Shown here: piece after piece, positions 26,194 to 36,227 of the stretch | Layout: each line of letters begins with the position of its first letter | Position numbering within the stretch: position 1 is the stretch's first letter | NCBI RefSeq assembly: GCF_009827055.1 | Contig: NZ_WUMK01000003.1 | Span: forward strand, 620,001-684,000 | Direction of reading: 5' to 3' | Origin: Shinella kummerowiae | Lineage (GTDB): Bacteria > Pseudomonadota > Alphaproteobacteria > Rhizobiales > Rhizobiaceae | Length of the DNA stretch: 64,000 nt | Program-made: the position numbers and the translations under genes | Notes under the pieces: model-generated | The model's database searches: none | What the model saw: only the letters and a program-made list of their open reading frames with translations | Told to the model about the DNA's origin: nothing

Positions 26194-26949
26194 CTAGATC
26201 GCAAGGGTGCTGTCGGTCGCCTTCTCGCCCAGATAGGCGCGGCGGACGGCGGGGTTTTTCTGGATATCCTGGGGCGAGCCTTCGGCAAGGCTCTGGCCAC
26301 CATCGAGCACATGGATGCGCTGGCACACACCCATGATCACCTTCATATTGTGTTCGATCAGCAGCACGCCGCAGCCGAACCGCGCCGGCAGCTCGGCTAT
26401 GACCTCCATCAGCGCCTCGCATTCCGCGTCGTTCATGCCGGAGGCCGGCTCGTCGAGCAGCGCGAAGGACGGCTGCAAGGCGAGTGCCCGGGCGATGCTG
26501 ACACGCCGCTCGTCGCCGTAGGAAAGGCTGTCGCACCTGTGATCGGCCTTTTTCACGAGCCCCATCCAGTCGAGAATTTCCAGCGCCCGCTCCCGAGCCA
26601 CCCTGCGCGACAGCCCGCTGCCGATCGCGGCGACCGAAAGGTTCTGCTCCACCGTCATCGCCCGAAAGAGACGTGCGGCCTGAAAACTGCGGCCGACACC
26701 GGCCTGGGCGATCTTGCGGGCCGTGAGCTTCGAAACGTCGGTTCCGTCGAGGCTGATGCTGCCGCTGGTCGGCCGCTGGAAGCCGCTCAGCACATTGACC
26801 ATGGTCGTCTTGCCTGCGCCGTTCGGGCCGATGAGGCCGAGCACCTCGCCGCGCCGGAGTTCGAGGTCGACCCCGCTCAAGGCCCGGATGCCGCCAAAGG
26901 CGACGGCAACGCCGCGGGCTTCCAGCCGTTCTTTCGATGGACGTGACAT
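26194..26949 (-). CDS. ABC transporter ATP-binding protein, LivG-like
   Basis: The product is 251 residues with Walker A GPNGAGKTT, NVLSGFQRPTSG, signature LSYGDERRVSIARAL (the LivG form), Walker B FALLDEPASGMN and H-loop LIEHNMKVIM, plus the C-terminal KNPAVRRAYLGE tail typical of LivG. It lies 95 bp after the binding-protein gene, with a strong hairpin between them. Its usual LivF partner is encoded divergently at 28407, an unusual split. Confidence 0.95.
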   Translation of the reverse strand: MSRPSKERLEARGVAVAFGGIRALSGVDLELRRGEVLGLIGPNGAGKTTMVNVLSGFQRPTSGSISLDGTDVSKLTARKIAQAGVGRSFQAARLFRAMTVEQNLSVAAIGSGLSRRVARERALEILDWMGLVKKADHRCDSLSYGDERRVSIARALALQPSFALLDEPASGMNDAECEALMEVIAELPARFGCGVLLIEHNMKVIMGVCQRIHVLDGGQSLAEGSPQDIQKNPAVRRAYLGEKATDSTLAI

Positions 26950-27003
26950 ATCGGGCGAGACCTATTCGTAAGCTCGGCTATGAATTTGTTTGGAGATTTG
27001 GTT

Positions 27004-27033
27004 CCGTCGGCTGCACCGCCATGCAGCCGACGG
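27004..27033 (-). other. intercistronic stem-loop between binding protein and LivG-type genes
   Basis: A perfect 12-bp stem (27004-27015 with 27022-27033) closes a 6-base loop. It lies 11 bases after the binding-protein stop at 27045 and before the LivG-type start at 26949. No U-run follows, so it is more likely an mRNA stabiliser or partial attenuator that raises binding-protein output relative to the membrane components. Confidence 0.6.
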
Positions 27034-27044
27034 ATCGCTGCCGG

Positions 27045-28241
27045 TTACTGACCGACGCGGAACAGCAGTTTCATGTCCGGCTTAAACGAGTTCCGGTAGA
27101 CCTCGACGGCGCGGAAGGAGTCGTTCTCGACCTTCATGATCAGCCAGGGACGATCGATCTGGATATGCAGCTGATCGGTGAAGGATGTCGGGCCGGCGGT
27201 GAACGGCTGGTCCTTGAAGGTGTTCATGACGCCGACGACAGCTTCGGAATCCGTCGTCTTCGCTTCACCGACCGCATAGGCCCACTGCTCGATCAGGCTA
27301 TAGCCGAGAACCGAATAGGAGGAGACCGGCGGTTCGCCGTAACGCGCCTTGTGGTTTTCAAGGAACGTGTTCATTTCCGGGCGTGGATCATCGCCGTAAA
27401 GCGACATGAAGGCGGGAAGGTAGAAATCCTTGAGGCCCGGCACGGCATTGAGCCAGTAATTGTCGACCATGGCCGTGTTGGCGAGGATCGGCAGATCGAC
27501 TCCGGCAGCGCGAAGCTGGCGCACGGCCGAAGCGCCACCCGGCGTGAACGAGCAGACGAAGACCGCATCGGGCTGCGTTGCCAGTCCCTTGAGGCGGGTT
27601 ATCTGGGAGGCGATCGACGGATCGTCGTTCTTGAACGTATCGTTGCCGAGGATGGTCTCCTCGCCGGCGCTTGCAGTCCAGGCCGCGCGGAAGCCGGCGC
27701 AGGCCGACTTGTTGTATTCGATCGTCAGGTCTTCCAGCACGTAGACCGACTTCAGGTTCATTTTCTTGTTGCCATATTCGGCAATGGCGATGCCTTCCGA
27801 TTGCGCCGCGCTGTTGGCGGTGAAGGCGAGCGGGCCGACGCCCTGCACGCCCATCTTCGGATCGGCGGCGCACAGGCTGAAGGCAACCTTGCCGGCCTGC
27901 TTGGCCGCAAGTGCGGATGGTGCGCCGAAATCGTAGTCGCAAGAGACGACCAGCATATCGACGCCGCTATCGACAAGCTGGGCGCCCACCGTCGCGGCGC
28001 GAGCCTGCTCCGTCTTGGTGTCCATGACGGAATACTCGATCTGGCGGCCCAGGAGACCGCCGGCCTTGTTGATTTCCTCGATCTTCATGACGGCCGCCTT
28101 GAACGGTGCGCTGTCATAGTTGGAAAGCCAGCCGGATTCCGCGATGGCGAAGCCGATCTTGATCGGCTCTTCGGCCTGAACGCTGGCCACCGGCAATAGA
28201 AAGGCGATTGCGGCCGAAGCGGCCACAGCAACAGATTTCAT
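27045..28241 (-). CDS. ABC transporter substrate-binding protein, LivK-like
   Basis: The product is 398 residues from the ATG at 28241, which follows AGGGGAACG. A Sec signal peptide (KSVAVAASAAIAFLLPVASVQA) is cleaved before EEPIKIGFAIAESGWLSNYD. The fold is type I periplasmic binding protein, with SYDYDFGAP-like and VFVCSFTPGGASAVRQL segments lining the ligand cleft. It is first in the minus-strand operon, so its promoter and the operator candidates lie at 28242-28406. The ligand is predicted to be the lactam or amino acid degraded by the downstream enzymes. Confidence 0.93.
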   Translation of the reverse strand: MKSVAVAASAAIAFLLPVASVQAEEPIKIGFAIAESGWLSNYDSAPFKAAVMKIEEINKAGGLLGRQIEYSVMDTKTEQARAATVGAQLVDSGVDMLVVSCDYDFGAPSALAAKQAGKVAFSLCAADPKMGVQGVGPLAFTANSAAQSEGIAIAEYGNKKMNLKSVYVLEDLTIEYNKSACAGFRAAWTASAGEETILGNDTFKNDDPSIASQITRLKGLATQPDAVFVCSFTPGGASAVRQLRAAGVDLPILANTAMVDNYWLNAVPGLKDFYLPAFMSLYGDDPRPEMNTFLENHKARYGEPPVSSYSVLGYSLIEQWAYAVGEAKTTDSEAVVGVMNTFKDQPFTAGPTSFTDQLHIQIDRPWLIMKVENDSFRAVEVYRNSFKPDMKLLFRVGQ

Positions 28242-28406
28242 CGTCGTTCCCCTTTGACGATGAACGATGCATCGCCATAATTTTTTGCACATAGTCCTCT
28301 GTGGACAGAAGACAGAATGCGGGTTAGATTTTTTTTGTCAACGGCAAAAAACGGTAAGCCTTTCCGATTTCTATCGGCGGCCTCAACCGCGCTAAAGGGG
28401 AACGAC
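28242..28406. promoter_or_regulatory. divergent promoter region with palindrome TCTGTGGACAGA
   Basis: These 165 bp separate the minus-strand importer/lactam operon from the plus-strand LivF-lhgO pair. A 5-2-5 palindrome TCTGT-GG-ACAGA is at 28298-28309, and a second, CGATGCATCG, at 28265-28274. Poly-T and AT-rich tracts near 28328-28335 could form a promoter. The FadR-type regulator at 23512 is the obvious candidate to bind here; this is positional inference. Confidence 0.5.
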
Positions 28407-29135
28407 ATGCTTGAAATCCGCGGCCTCACTGCCGGCTACGGCCGGCTTGCTGCCTTGAAATCGATCGATCTGGAGGTCCGCACGGGCGAGATTGTCTTCG
28501 TCGTCGGCCCCAACGGTGCCGGCAAATCCACGCTCCTGAAGACGATTTCCGGGCTCATGGTGCCGACCGGAGGTACGATGACCTTCAATGGAGAGCCCAT
28601 CACCGGCCAGGTGCCGGAAAAGCTGTGCCGCAAGGGCCTGGCGCTGGTACCGGAAGGGCGCAGCATTTTTCGCACGCTGACGGTACGAGAAAACCTGCTG
28701 CTCGGCGGCATGATCCGCAAGGACAAGGCAGAAGCCGCTGCCGATCTGGAGCGTGTGCTCGCCATCTTCCCGATACTGAAGGCCCGCTACCGCGGCGTTG
28801 CCGGCCACCTTTCCGGCGGCGAGCAGCAGCAGCTCGCCATTGCCCGCGCCATCCTGCAGCGCCCCTCGCTAATGATGATCGACGAACCGTCGCTGGGCCT
28901 CGCACCGCTCGTCATCGACCAGGTCTATGACAGCCTTCGCCAACTCAATGCCGATGGGCTGACACTACTTGTCGTCGAGCAGTCCACCGCCCGTATCCTC
29001 GATCTCGCCTCGCGGATCTATGTGCTGCGCAACGGCCACGTGGCGCTGGAAGGGTCGGCCAGCGATCTCGCGGACGGCCACGCGCTGGAGGAAGCCTATT
29101 TCGGCTACAGCGATCCTCAGGCTGCACAGGCATAA
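28407..29135 (+). CDS. ABC transporter ATP-binding protein, LivF-like
   Basis: The product is 242 residues starting MLEIRGLTAGYGRLAAL, the LivF pattern, after an AAAGGGG site. It has Walker A GPNGAGKST, the VPEGRSIFRTLTVRENLLLG block specific to LivF, signature LSGGEQQQLAIARAI, Walker B LMMIDEPSLGLAP and H-loop VVEQSTARIL (Gln in place of the usual His, as normal for LivF). It completes the five-gene Liv importer but is transcribed in the opposite direction, together with lhgO. Confidence 0.95.
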   Translation: MLEIRGLTAGYGRLAALKSIDLEVRTGEIVFVVGPNGAGKSTLLKTISGLMVPTGGTMTFNGEPITGQVPEKLCRKGLALVPEGRSIFRTLTVRENLLLGGMIRKDKAEAAADLERVLAIFPILKARYRGVAGHLSGGEQQQLAIARAILQRPSLMMIDEPSLGLAPLVIDQVYDSLRQLNADGLTLLVVEQSTARILDLASRIYVLRNGHVALEGSASDLADGHALEEAYFGYSDPQAAQA

Positions 29136-29159
29136 TTCGGTATATTCAGGGCAGGACAG

Positions 29160-30356
29160 ATGATTTTCGACTATTGCATCATCGGCGGCGGCATCGTCGG
29201 CTTGGCAACCGCCATGCGTCTTCTCGAAGACAGGCCGGGCAGCAGCCTCATCCTCCTCGAGAAGGAGGACAGGCTCGGCAAGCACCAGACAGGCCACAAC
29301 AGCGGCGTCATCCACGCCGGTATCTATTATCCGCCAGGCAGCCTCAAGGCCGAACTCTGCCGCAAGGGCGCCGAGGCAACCAAGGCGTTTTGCGCAGAAA
29401 ATGGCATTCGCTTCGAGACGTGCGGAAAACTGCTCATAGCCACCTCCGATCTCGAAATGCAGCGCATGAACACCCTGTACGAGCGCTCGAAGCAGAACAT
29501 GATCGAGGTCCACCGGGTCAGCGAAGGCGAATTGCGCGAGCGCGAGCCGAACATCAGCGGCCGCGGCGCGCTGTTCGTGCCTTCAACCGGCATTGTCAGC
29601 TATGCCGAGGTCTGCCAGGCCATGGGCCGACGCATCGTGGCACTCGGCGGCGAAATCCGCCTTTCTACCCGCGTCACCGATATTCATGAGACGGCCGATG
29701 CCGTTGACATTGCCTCGGACGGCGAAAGCTGGCGTGCAAAAAAGCTGGTCGCCTGTGCCGGCCTGCAATCCGACCGACTGGCGATCCTTGCCGGCCTCGC
29801 CATCGAACACCGCATCGTGCCCTTTCGCGGCGAATATTTTCGCTTGCCGGCCAACAAAAACGACATTGTCCGCCATCTCATATATCCGGTCCCGGATCCG
29901 GCCCTGCCCTTCCTCGGCGTCCACCTCACCCGCATGATCGACGGCAGCGTGACCGTTGGCCCGAACGCCGTCATCGGCTTCGCCCGCGAGGGTTATCCGC
30001 GACTCTCCGTCAATCTCGCCGACATGGCCGATTACGCTCTCTTCCCCGGCTTCTGGAAGACCGTCTTCGCCAATCGCAAGTCGGCGGTGACGGAGTTGCG
30101 CAACTCTCTCTGGAAATCAGGCTACCTGGAGGAATGCCGCAAATATTGTCCGAGCCTCACCATGGCCGACCTGTTGCCCTACGAAGCGGGCATCCGCGCC
30201 CAGGCCGTGCGCAAGGACGGCGCCCTCATCCACGATTTCCTGTTCGCCGAAACCGACCGCATGCTGCACGTCTGCAACGCCCCCTCACCCGCAGCAACCT
30301 CAGCAATCCCGATTGCAGAAATGATCGCAAGCCGGTTGGCAGGACGAGCAACTTGA
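29160..30356 (+). CDS. lhgO: L-2-hydroxyglutarate oxidase
   Basis: This is a 398-residue FAD-dependent oxidase of the DAO fold. It has the dinucleotide motif IIGGGIVGLATA at residues 7-18, the LhgO signature TGHNSGVIHAGIYYPPGSLK and LIYPVPDPALPFLGVHLT, and a C-terminal NAPSPAATSAIPIAEMI. It converts L-2-hydroxyglutarate to 2-oxoglutarate and passes electrons to the membrane. In E. coli it lies with csiD, gabD and gabT, where CsiD makes L-2-hydroxyglutarate from glutarate. No csiD-like gene is visible here, so either CsiD is elsewhere or LhgO repairs a by-product. It starts 24 bp after the LivF-type gene. Confidence 0.94.
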   Translation: MIFDYCIIGGGIVGLATAMRLLEDRPGSSLILLEKEDRLGKHQTGHNSGVIHAGIYYPPGSLKAELCRKGAEATKAFCAENGIRFETCGKLLIATSDLEMQRMNTLYERSKQNMIEVHRVSEGELREREPNISGRGALFVPSTGIVSYAEVCQAMGRRIVALGGEIRLSTRVTDIHETADAVDIASDGESWRAKKLVACAGLQSDRLAILAGLAIEHRIVPFRGEYFRLPANKNDIVRHLIYPVPDPALPFLGVHLTRMIDGSVTVGPNAVIGFAREGYPRLSVNLADMADYALFPGFWKTVFANRKSAVTELRNSLWKSGYLEECRKYCPSLTMADLLPYEAGIRAQAVRKDGALIHDFLFAETDRMLHVCNAPSPAATSAIPIAEMIASRLAGRAT

Positions 30357-30934
30357 AACATCAGTTTTTGAACTCTTGAGAGGATACGAACCGACGCTCC
30401 AGCAGTTGCGCTACCTCTATGCCGTATCTGGAGGACACCAAACGCAAAGGAGGCTGTCCTTCATTGCACCCAGAATGATTTTTCCGACAAGATCCCTTCC
30501 GACGGAACCTGGGTAATGCACAGGCGAAGATGATTGTCGAACGTGTCTCAGCCAGGTGGCGGGAGCACTTTCTATGCTCCGGCTTGGCACACCTCCCACG
30601 ACGGTACCGGGAGACTACGGAAGAAACTATCGGTCGATTTCAAATCCTCGCCTAACCGCAATTGTCGACGCACTTCAGAAATGAAAGCGCATCCCTAACG
30701 GAACCACGGACCCTTCACCACTCGCCGACATGCAAAGTAAGATCGCCATTACTGTGTTGCCTGATGGGAGGTTTGCGGAGCCGATCGCCGGTTCCGGCGC
30801 CCCGACTGTTGATTGCCACCGAGACCTGACTCGCGGGTCAGGTCTCGGTGGCGATCAACAAGCTCCAGAGGGTTTTGCAGCAACGAGATTGCGACAACAT
30901 TGTCAGTTTGGAACAGGAAACCGAAATTTCATTG
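30357..30934. other. gene-free region with a long inverted repeat
   Basis: These 578 bp lie between the ends of two convergent genes (lhgO and the RND pump). Short frames here have no credible start or composition. The only clear structure is the inverted repeat at 30807-30860. The rest shows nothing I can name; it could be the remains of a lost gene or element. Confidence 0.5.
30807..30860. repeat. 24-bp inverted repeat, 6-base loop
   Basis: The left arm 30807-30830 (TGTTGATTGCCACC...) and right arm 30837-30860 pair over 24 bases with a single mismatch, around the loop TCGCGG. It lies 75 bases beyond the stop of the RND gene. Neither side carries a U-tract, so it is not a standard terminator; it may be a Rho-independent-like 3' barrier or a repeated palindromic element. 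Confidence 0.7.
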
Positions 30935-33900
30935 TCATGGAGAAGCGTCTGTCGCACGGGTTTCAGGTCCCCGCGGAAAAAGAAAAGATACTCGTCTGCC
31001 GAAGCCATCGAGATAGGTCAGGACCACCGGTACGAAGACGAGCGTCAGCAAAGTCGAGGAGATCAGCCCGCCGATCACCGCATGTGCCATCGGCGCTCGC
31101 GATTCCCCGCCTTCACCCACGCCGATCGCCATGGGCAGCATGCCGAAGATCATGGCGAGCGTCGTCATGACGATGGGTCGCAGACGGACCGCGCCGGCAT
31201 TGGCGAGGCTTTCCTGTAGAGACTTTCCGGCCTGCCGCTCCTGGTTCGAGTAATCGACGAGGAGGATGGCGTTCTTTGTCACCAGCCCCATCAGCATGAT
31301 GAAGCCGATGATCGAAAACATGTTCAGCGTCGATCCGGTGACGAGGAGACCGATGAGAACCCCGATGAGCGACAGTGGGAGCGTCATCATGATCGCAACC
31401 GGCTGGATGAAGGAGCCGAATTGCGAGGCGAGGATGATGTAGATGAAGATAACAGCGAGTGCCAAGGCCTGGATGGCGTAGCCGAGGCTTTCGGCGAGGT
31501 TCTCTGCGTCGCCGCCGAAGGATATGCGGTAGCCGGGTGGGATATCCATCATGGCGATTGCCGCATCCAGATCCCGCCGCACATCCCCGAGGGGGCGACC
31601 TTCTACATTGCTGGAAATTCGGATTTCCCGAGACAGATCCTTGCGAGTGATCGCATCCGGCGCCGTGCTCTCGATCACATCCGCGACCTGATCGAGGAGC
31701 ACCGTGATCGGCTTGCCGTTCTCGTCCGTACGGTTCGTGGAAATCGTGAGGTTACGCAATTGCGCCGCGTCCTGGCGACCTGCGGCCGGCAGCCGCACCA
31801 TGACGTCATAGGTTTCACCGTCTGGCGCATTCCAGACAGAAACGGCATCGCCAGCCACCAGCGGCCGCAAAGTGTCGCCGATCATCGCGATGGATACGCC
31901 GAGATCGCTCGCTGCCTCCCGTCGGACCTTGACAGCCAGCGTCGGACGCTCGCTTTCGATCGAGGATTCCACCTCCGTCGCGCCGGGAATTTTCGACAGC
32001 GCCGCCGTGATCTCGGCCGAGATCTTGCGCAACTGGTCGTCGCCGTCACCGAGAACGGAGAGTTGTAGCGGCTTGGCCGTCGCTCCGCCTTCCGACTGGC
32101 TCACCGACACCTTCAGCCCCGCAACCGCCGCGAGCCGTTGGCGGACAGGTTCGAGTGCTTCGGAGGTCGTGATGTCACGGCGGTCGTTCGGGACAAGCTG
32201 CACGGCGACGACGGCCTGGTTGAAGCCACGCGCACCGCTGGCATTGATCGTCGAATAGATCGTGTCGACATAGTCGAATTCGCGAAGAGCCCTCTCGACC
32301 TGACCGACCTTGGCGGCCATGTATTCCAGCGATGCGCCTTGGTTCGCCTCAAGAGAAACCGACACCTCGCCCTCATCGGCGGGCGGCAGGAATTCTGCGC
32401 CGATCTTCGGTATCAGCATCAGACTTGCGATGAAGACGGCGACGACAATTCCGATTGTCGTCTTGCGGTGGTCGAAGGTCCAGTGGATCAGCAAGCGATA
32501 CCTGTCTGCGAGCCTTTCGAACCAGAGGTCGAAACGCCGGATGAGCCTGCCGAGCGGCCCGCGCCGTGCGTCCTTTTCCGAATGGGGATCGTACCAGACG
32601 CTGGATAGCATCGGGTCCAGGGTGAAGGAGACAAAAAGCGAGATCAGAACCGCAACAGCGACCGTGACGCCGAACTGCAGAAAGAATCGGCCTATCAGCC
32701 CTCCCATGAACGCGACCGGCAGGAAGACCGCGACGATGGATAGCGTCGTCGCGAGCACTGCAAGACCGATCTCGTTCGTGCCATCAAGCGCGGCTCGAAC
32801 GTGATCCTTGCCCATATGAAGATGCCGTGTGATGTTTTCCCGTACGACGATCGCATCGTCGATAAGGATACCGATCGAAAGCGAAAGCGCCATCAACGTC
32901 ATGGTGTTGAGCGTGAAACCGAGCGCATAGATGACAGCGAATGTGCCGATCACCGAGATCGGCAGGGTCAACCCGGTGATAACAGTCGAGCGCCAAGAGT
33001 TCAGGAACAGGAAAACGATAACGACGGTCAGGATACCCCCTTCGATCAGCGTCCTCTGAACCTCGGACACCTGCGCGGAGATCGCGCGCGCATTGTCGCG
33101 GGTGACCTTAAGTTCGATACCCTCGGGCGCGAGCTCGACGTTGAGGACCGCGATCTCCTTCTGGAGGTCTCCAGCGACGGCGACGGTGTTCGCCCCCTGA
33201 ACCTTGACGATGTCCATGCCGAGCGAGGGAACGCCCTGATACGTGGCGCGGCTTGTGACCTCCGCTCCCGTATCCAGCACTGTCGCGACGTCGGAGAGAT
33301 AGACGGGATAACCGCCGCTTTGGGCAACGATGATGCTGTTGAAACCTGCAACGTCTTCGATCCGCCCTTCAACCGTGACGATCCGCTGGTCGATCCCGGA
33401 AATCAGCGTGCCGGCGGCCCTGTCCTGGTTCTCGCGCCGGATGGCGTCCATGACCAAGGCGACGCCGACACCATGGGCCTCCAGCCTGTCCGGATCGACA
33501 ACGATGAGCATCTGCCGCTTGCTGCCGCCGACAAGCGTGATCTGGCCGACACCGGATATCACGCTCAGGCGGCTGGTAATGACGCGATCGGCGAACGTCG
33601 TGATTTCTGAGAGCGAGCGCGTGGACGAGGAGACCGCCAAGGACAGGATTGGCGCATCCTCCGGATTGAATCGCGTCACCTGGGGTGTATCCACCCCATC
33701 TGGAAAACCGGCCTCCAGTCGCGCGACGCGATCGCGAACCTCCTGAGCGGCGGCCTGTGAATCCACGTCGAGCTCGAACTGCACGACCACGACCGCGCGG
33801 CCCTCGTAGGATTCGGAGGTGATGGTGTCGATGCCGCCAATCGTGTTGAGCGCGGACTCGATCGGCCGCGCGATCTCGCTTTCAATCGTCTCGGGCGATG

Positions 33901-34060
33901 CACCGGTGTATCCGGCGGTGACCACGACGATGGGAAGATCCGTCTCGGGGAACTGATCCACACCAAGCCGGCTGAACGAGAAGAGGCCGACGACCAGAAC
34001 GGTCACCATCATCATGGTGGCGAAGACAGGGTGGCCGACGCTGACGCGGGTGAGAAACAT
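30935..34060 (-). CDS. RND-family efflux pump inner-membrane transporter (HAE1/AcrB type)
   Basis: The product is 1041 residues with the usual twelve membrane helices and two large periplasmic loops. The N-terminus is [22 protein letters not shown]. The proton-relay pair is visible in [14 protein letters not shown] (Asp-Asp in helix 4). [21 protein letters not shown] and [19 protein letters not shown] match helices 9-11. It lies 4 bp after its adaptor gene. No outer-membrane channel gene is present nearby. It should export drugs or other amphiphiles. Its former two-component regulator is broken, so control is now uncertain. Confidence 0.96.
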   Translation of the reverse strand: MFLTRVSVGHPVFATMMMVTVLVVGLFSFSRLGVDQFPETDLPIVVVTAGYTGASPETIESEIARPIESALNTIGGIDTITSESYEGRAVVVVQFELDVDSQAAAQEVRDRVARLEAGFPDGVDTPQVTRFNPEDAPILSLAVSSSTRSLSEITTFADRVITSRLSVISGVGQITLVGGSKRQMLIVVDPDRLEAHGVGVALVMDAIRRENQDRAAGTLISGIDQRIVTVEGRIEDVAGFNSIIVAQSGGYPVYLSDVATVLDTGAEVTSRATYQGVPSLGMDIVKVQGANTVAVAGDLQKEIAVLNVELAPEGIELKVTRDNARAISAQVSEVQRTLIEGGILTVVIVFLFLNSWRSTVITGLTLPISVIGTFAVIYALGFTLNTMTLMALSLSIGILIDDAIVVRENITRHLHMGKDHVRAALDGTNEIGLAVLATTLSIVAVFLPVAFMGGLIGRFFLQFGVTVAVAVLISLFVSFTLDPMLSSVWYDPHSEKDARRGPLGRLIRRFDLWFERLADRYRLLIHWTFDHRKTTIGIVVAVFIASLMLIPKIGAEFLPPADEGEVSVSLEANQGASLEYMAAKVGQVERALREFDYVDTIYSTINASGARGFNQAVVAVQLVPNDRRDITTSEALEPVRQRLAAVAGLKVSVSQSEGGATAKPLQLSVLGDGDDQLRKISAEITAALSKIPGATEVESSIESERPTLAVKVRREAASDLGVSIAMIGDTLRPLVAGDAVSVWNAPDGETYDVMVRLPAAGRQDAAQLRNLTISTNRTDENGKPITVLLDQVADVIESTAPDAITRKDLSREIRISSNVEGRPLGDVRRDLDAAIAMMDIPPGYRISFGGDAENLAESLGYAIQALALAVIFIYIILASQFGSFIQPVAIMMTLPLSLIGVLIGLLVTGSTLNMFSIIGFIMLMGLVTKNAILLVDYSNQERQAGKSLQESLANAGAVRLRPIVMTTLAMIFGMLPMAIGVGEGGESRAPMAHAVIGGLISSTLLTLVFVPVVLTYLDGFGRRVSFLFPRGPETRATDASP

Positions 34061-34064
34061 GGTG

Positions 34065-35156
34065 TTACTTCCCCTCGACCGTTACGGGCGTATCGGCAAC
34101 GAGCTGAGGCAGGGGGGCGGAAACGACAATTTCTCCGGTCGACAGCCCCTTCACTTCCACCAGACCCTGATCACTCCAGGTCGTTCCGAGTGTCACATCT
34201 TGGCGGCGGAGAAAACCATCCGCGACTTTCAGGACGAAGGGGCCGTTGCTGTCATGCCGGATAGCCGCCGTCGGCAGGGCCACCACGTTCTCCTGCTGGT
34301 CAATCCTGAGCACGCCCGTCGTGAACATGCCGCCCTTAAGAAGAAGATCGTCATTGCGAATGGCAATGAACACACGAACGGCACGCGAGCCGGCCACCGC
34401 CGTCGGCGCGATACGGGTCACTTCTCCTGCGAAGGTACGATCCGGAAACCCCTCAACCAGAAGATCGACCCGCTGGCCGATCCGCACACGCGGGATGCGG
34501 CTTGTCGGAACGCCCGCATCAACTTCCATTTGCCGGAGGTCGACCGCGGTCAAGAGTTCGCCATTGACCGGCACAGTCTGTCCCTGCTCGGCACTGCGCG
34601 CAGCGACAATGCCATCAAATTCGGCATGAACCTCGGCGTCCTTGAGCGCCCGCTCGGCATCATTGACCGTGGCCTGCTTGGCCTTCAGTTGTGCGCGCAG
34701 ATCGAGGACCTTCGCGTTCGCCTCAAGCCGCGTGGCTTCGGAGGCAGCGCCCGTGTCGCGAAGGCTCGAATTGCGCCTCAGCACATTCTCGGCAAGCTCG
34801 AGCTGCGCCTCGATCGCCTCGACCTCGGCGCTGCGAGCCGTAAGGGCGGATGAGAGGCCTGCCGTGTCGATCCGCACCAGCAGATCGCCCTTCTTTACGA
34901 TATCACCAACGCGTACGGGCAAGTCGATGATCGTGCCGGCGACCCGTGCCGTCAGGCTCGTGCGCCGAACCGGGGTGAGCGAGCCCGAGATACGCACATC
35001 GCTGCCCAGATTGCGTGGGGCGACGGTCGTGACATCGACGCGCGCAAGTTCGACCATTTCCCCGACCGTCGATGGCGCCTGAGCCGCAACATAGTCTGCC
35101 GCGCCAAGTGTCGGGATGATCAAGGCGGCGAGAATGAGAGCTCGGATCGTCTTCAT
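34065..35156 (-). CDS. RND efflux periplasmic adaptor (membrane fusion protein)
   Basis: The product is 363 residues from the ATG at 35156, which follows GGAG by six bases; an in-frame ATG four codons upstream is less likely. A signal peptide ([20 protein letters not shown]) is followed by a beta-barrel/lipoyl half ([18 protein letters not shown]), a helical hairpin ([21 protein letters not shown] ... [18 protein letters not shown]) and the second lipoyl half ([18 protein letters not shown]). It links the inner-membrane pump to an outer-membrane channel. It lacks the lipobox Cys, so it is anchored by its N-terminus or free. Confidence 0.94.
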   Translation of the reverse strand: MKTIRALILAALIIPTLGAADYVAAQAPSTVGEMVELARVDVTTVAPRNLGSDVRISGSLTPVRRTSLTARVAGTIIDLPVRVGDIVKKGDLLVRIDTAGLSSALTARSAEVEAIEAQLELAENVLRRNSSLRDTGAASEATRLEANAKVLDLRAQLKAKQATVNDAERALKDAEVHAEFDGIVAARSAEQGQTVPVNGELLTAVDLRQMEVDAGVPTSRIPRVRIGQRVDLLVEGFPDRTFAGEVTRIAPTAVAGSRAVRVFIAIRNDDLLLKGGMFTTGVLRIDQQENVVALPTAAIRHDSNGPFVLKVADGFLRRQDVTLGTTWSDQGLVEVKGLSTGEIVVSAPLPQLVADTPVTVEGK

Positions 35157-35551
35157 GCAGGACTCCATTAAACGGCACAGGCGCCTTCTGGCAGGTGCGG
35201 AACTGGAGAAACCCGCATCGAGGCAAAAGGCGTAAAGATTTGGGCGCAGCTTATCGCGCAGACAAGATCAGGTTTTCAATTTAACAGTTTCCGCATGGCC
35301 GCTGGTGACGCCTCTTTTGACCCTCCCAATGACCCGAACCGGAGGGTGATGCCGCCACATTGCGGCAACATTGCAGGATGGTGGCCTCACCGCAAATTTT
35401 TGCCGCACGCGAAAGACATGATGAAAATTTCATTCAAATTCCAGTCTGTATGGTCGAGCTCTTGCTCCCAAGTCCCGGTTGCGACAGGCCTCTACACGCT
35501 GTCTGGCAAGAGAGTACTTGTGCGCGAAAGACATGACACGAAAGGGCGGAC
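35157..35551. promoter_or_regulatory. divergent region between efflux operon and decayed regulator
   Basis: These 395 bp separate the minus-strand RND operon from the plus-strand response-regulator remnant. AT-rich tracts (ATTTTTGCCGC, AAAATTTCATTCAAATT near 35425-35442) are plausible promoter or PhoB-type direct-repeat sites. No open frame here is credible apart from the upstream tail of the broken regulator frame. Confidence 0.4.
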
Positions 35552-36227
35552 ATGTGTTTGCTTCTGGTGGACGACAAGCCGGCAATGGCTGCGGCGAATC
35601 ATCGGTGTTCTCACGAAACGCGGCAATATCGTCGACCACGTGCCGACCATCGAGCAAGCGCGTGAAGCAATGAAGATGGGCGTGCATGAGACGGTCCTGC
35701 TCGATCGGCAACTTCCTGATGGCGATGGCATTACATTGCTTTCGGAAATGCGCCGCAACGCAGACACGACGCCCGTCATCCTTGCTGACCGCGCATGATA
35801 CCTCGAAAGATCGTGGCCAGGGCCTGGATTAGGGAACGGACGACTATATTGGCATACCCTTCGTCGCGGACGAACTTCTCGCACGAATCCGGGCCGCGGG
35901 CAGGCAGGCTTCGAACTACGCCGCGTCAGTCGTGTCCGAAGGAAACCTTTCCATGGACACGAGGACGCTTCAGGTGACCGTTGCCGATGAAGCGTTGGAA
36001 CTGCCAAGACGCGAGGCCCTGGCACTGCAGATTCTTCTCCGGCGGGCGGGACGAACGGTCATGCGGTCGATGCTTGGAGAGGCCGTTTACGGTTTCGATG
36101 ACGAAATCCAGTCCAACACCCTCGGCAGCCATATTTCGCGCCTGAGAAAACGGCTGGGAGATTCAGGGCTGCGGCGGCGATCCACACCGTTAGAGGTGTC
36201 AGCTATATACTCAGGGGTGCCGAATGA
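35552..36227 (+). pseudogene. degraded OmpR/PhoB-type response regulator
   Basis: The ATG at 35552 gives MCLLLVDDKPAM, the start of a receiver domain with the acidic pocket. The frame then shifts near 35595; the next frame gives the phospho-acceptor region ETVLLDRQLPDGDG. It shifts again near 35785, meets an in-frame TAG at 35830-35832, and continues as GTDDYIGIPFVADELLARIR. The output domain follows (RREALALQILLRRAGRTVMR, NTLGSHISRLRKRLG). A last shift near 36175 leads to IHTVRGVSYILRGAE and a stop at 36225-36227. At least three frameshifts plus one nonsense codon make it non-functional. It overlaps the kinase start, as in intact regulator-kinase pairs, and was probably the controller of the divergent RND pump. 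Confidence 0.85.

Noticed and set aside
29160..30356. glycerol-3-phosphate dehydrogenase or another DAO-family oxidase instead of LhgO
   Set aside because: The TGHNSGVIHAGIYY block, the length and the gab-gene context match L-2-hydroxyglutarate oxidase better.
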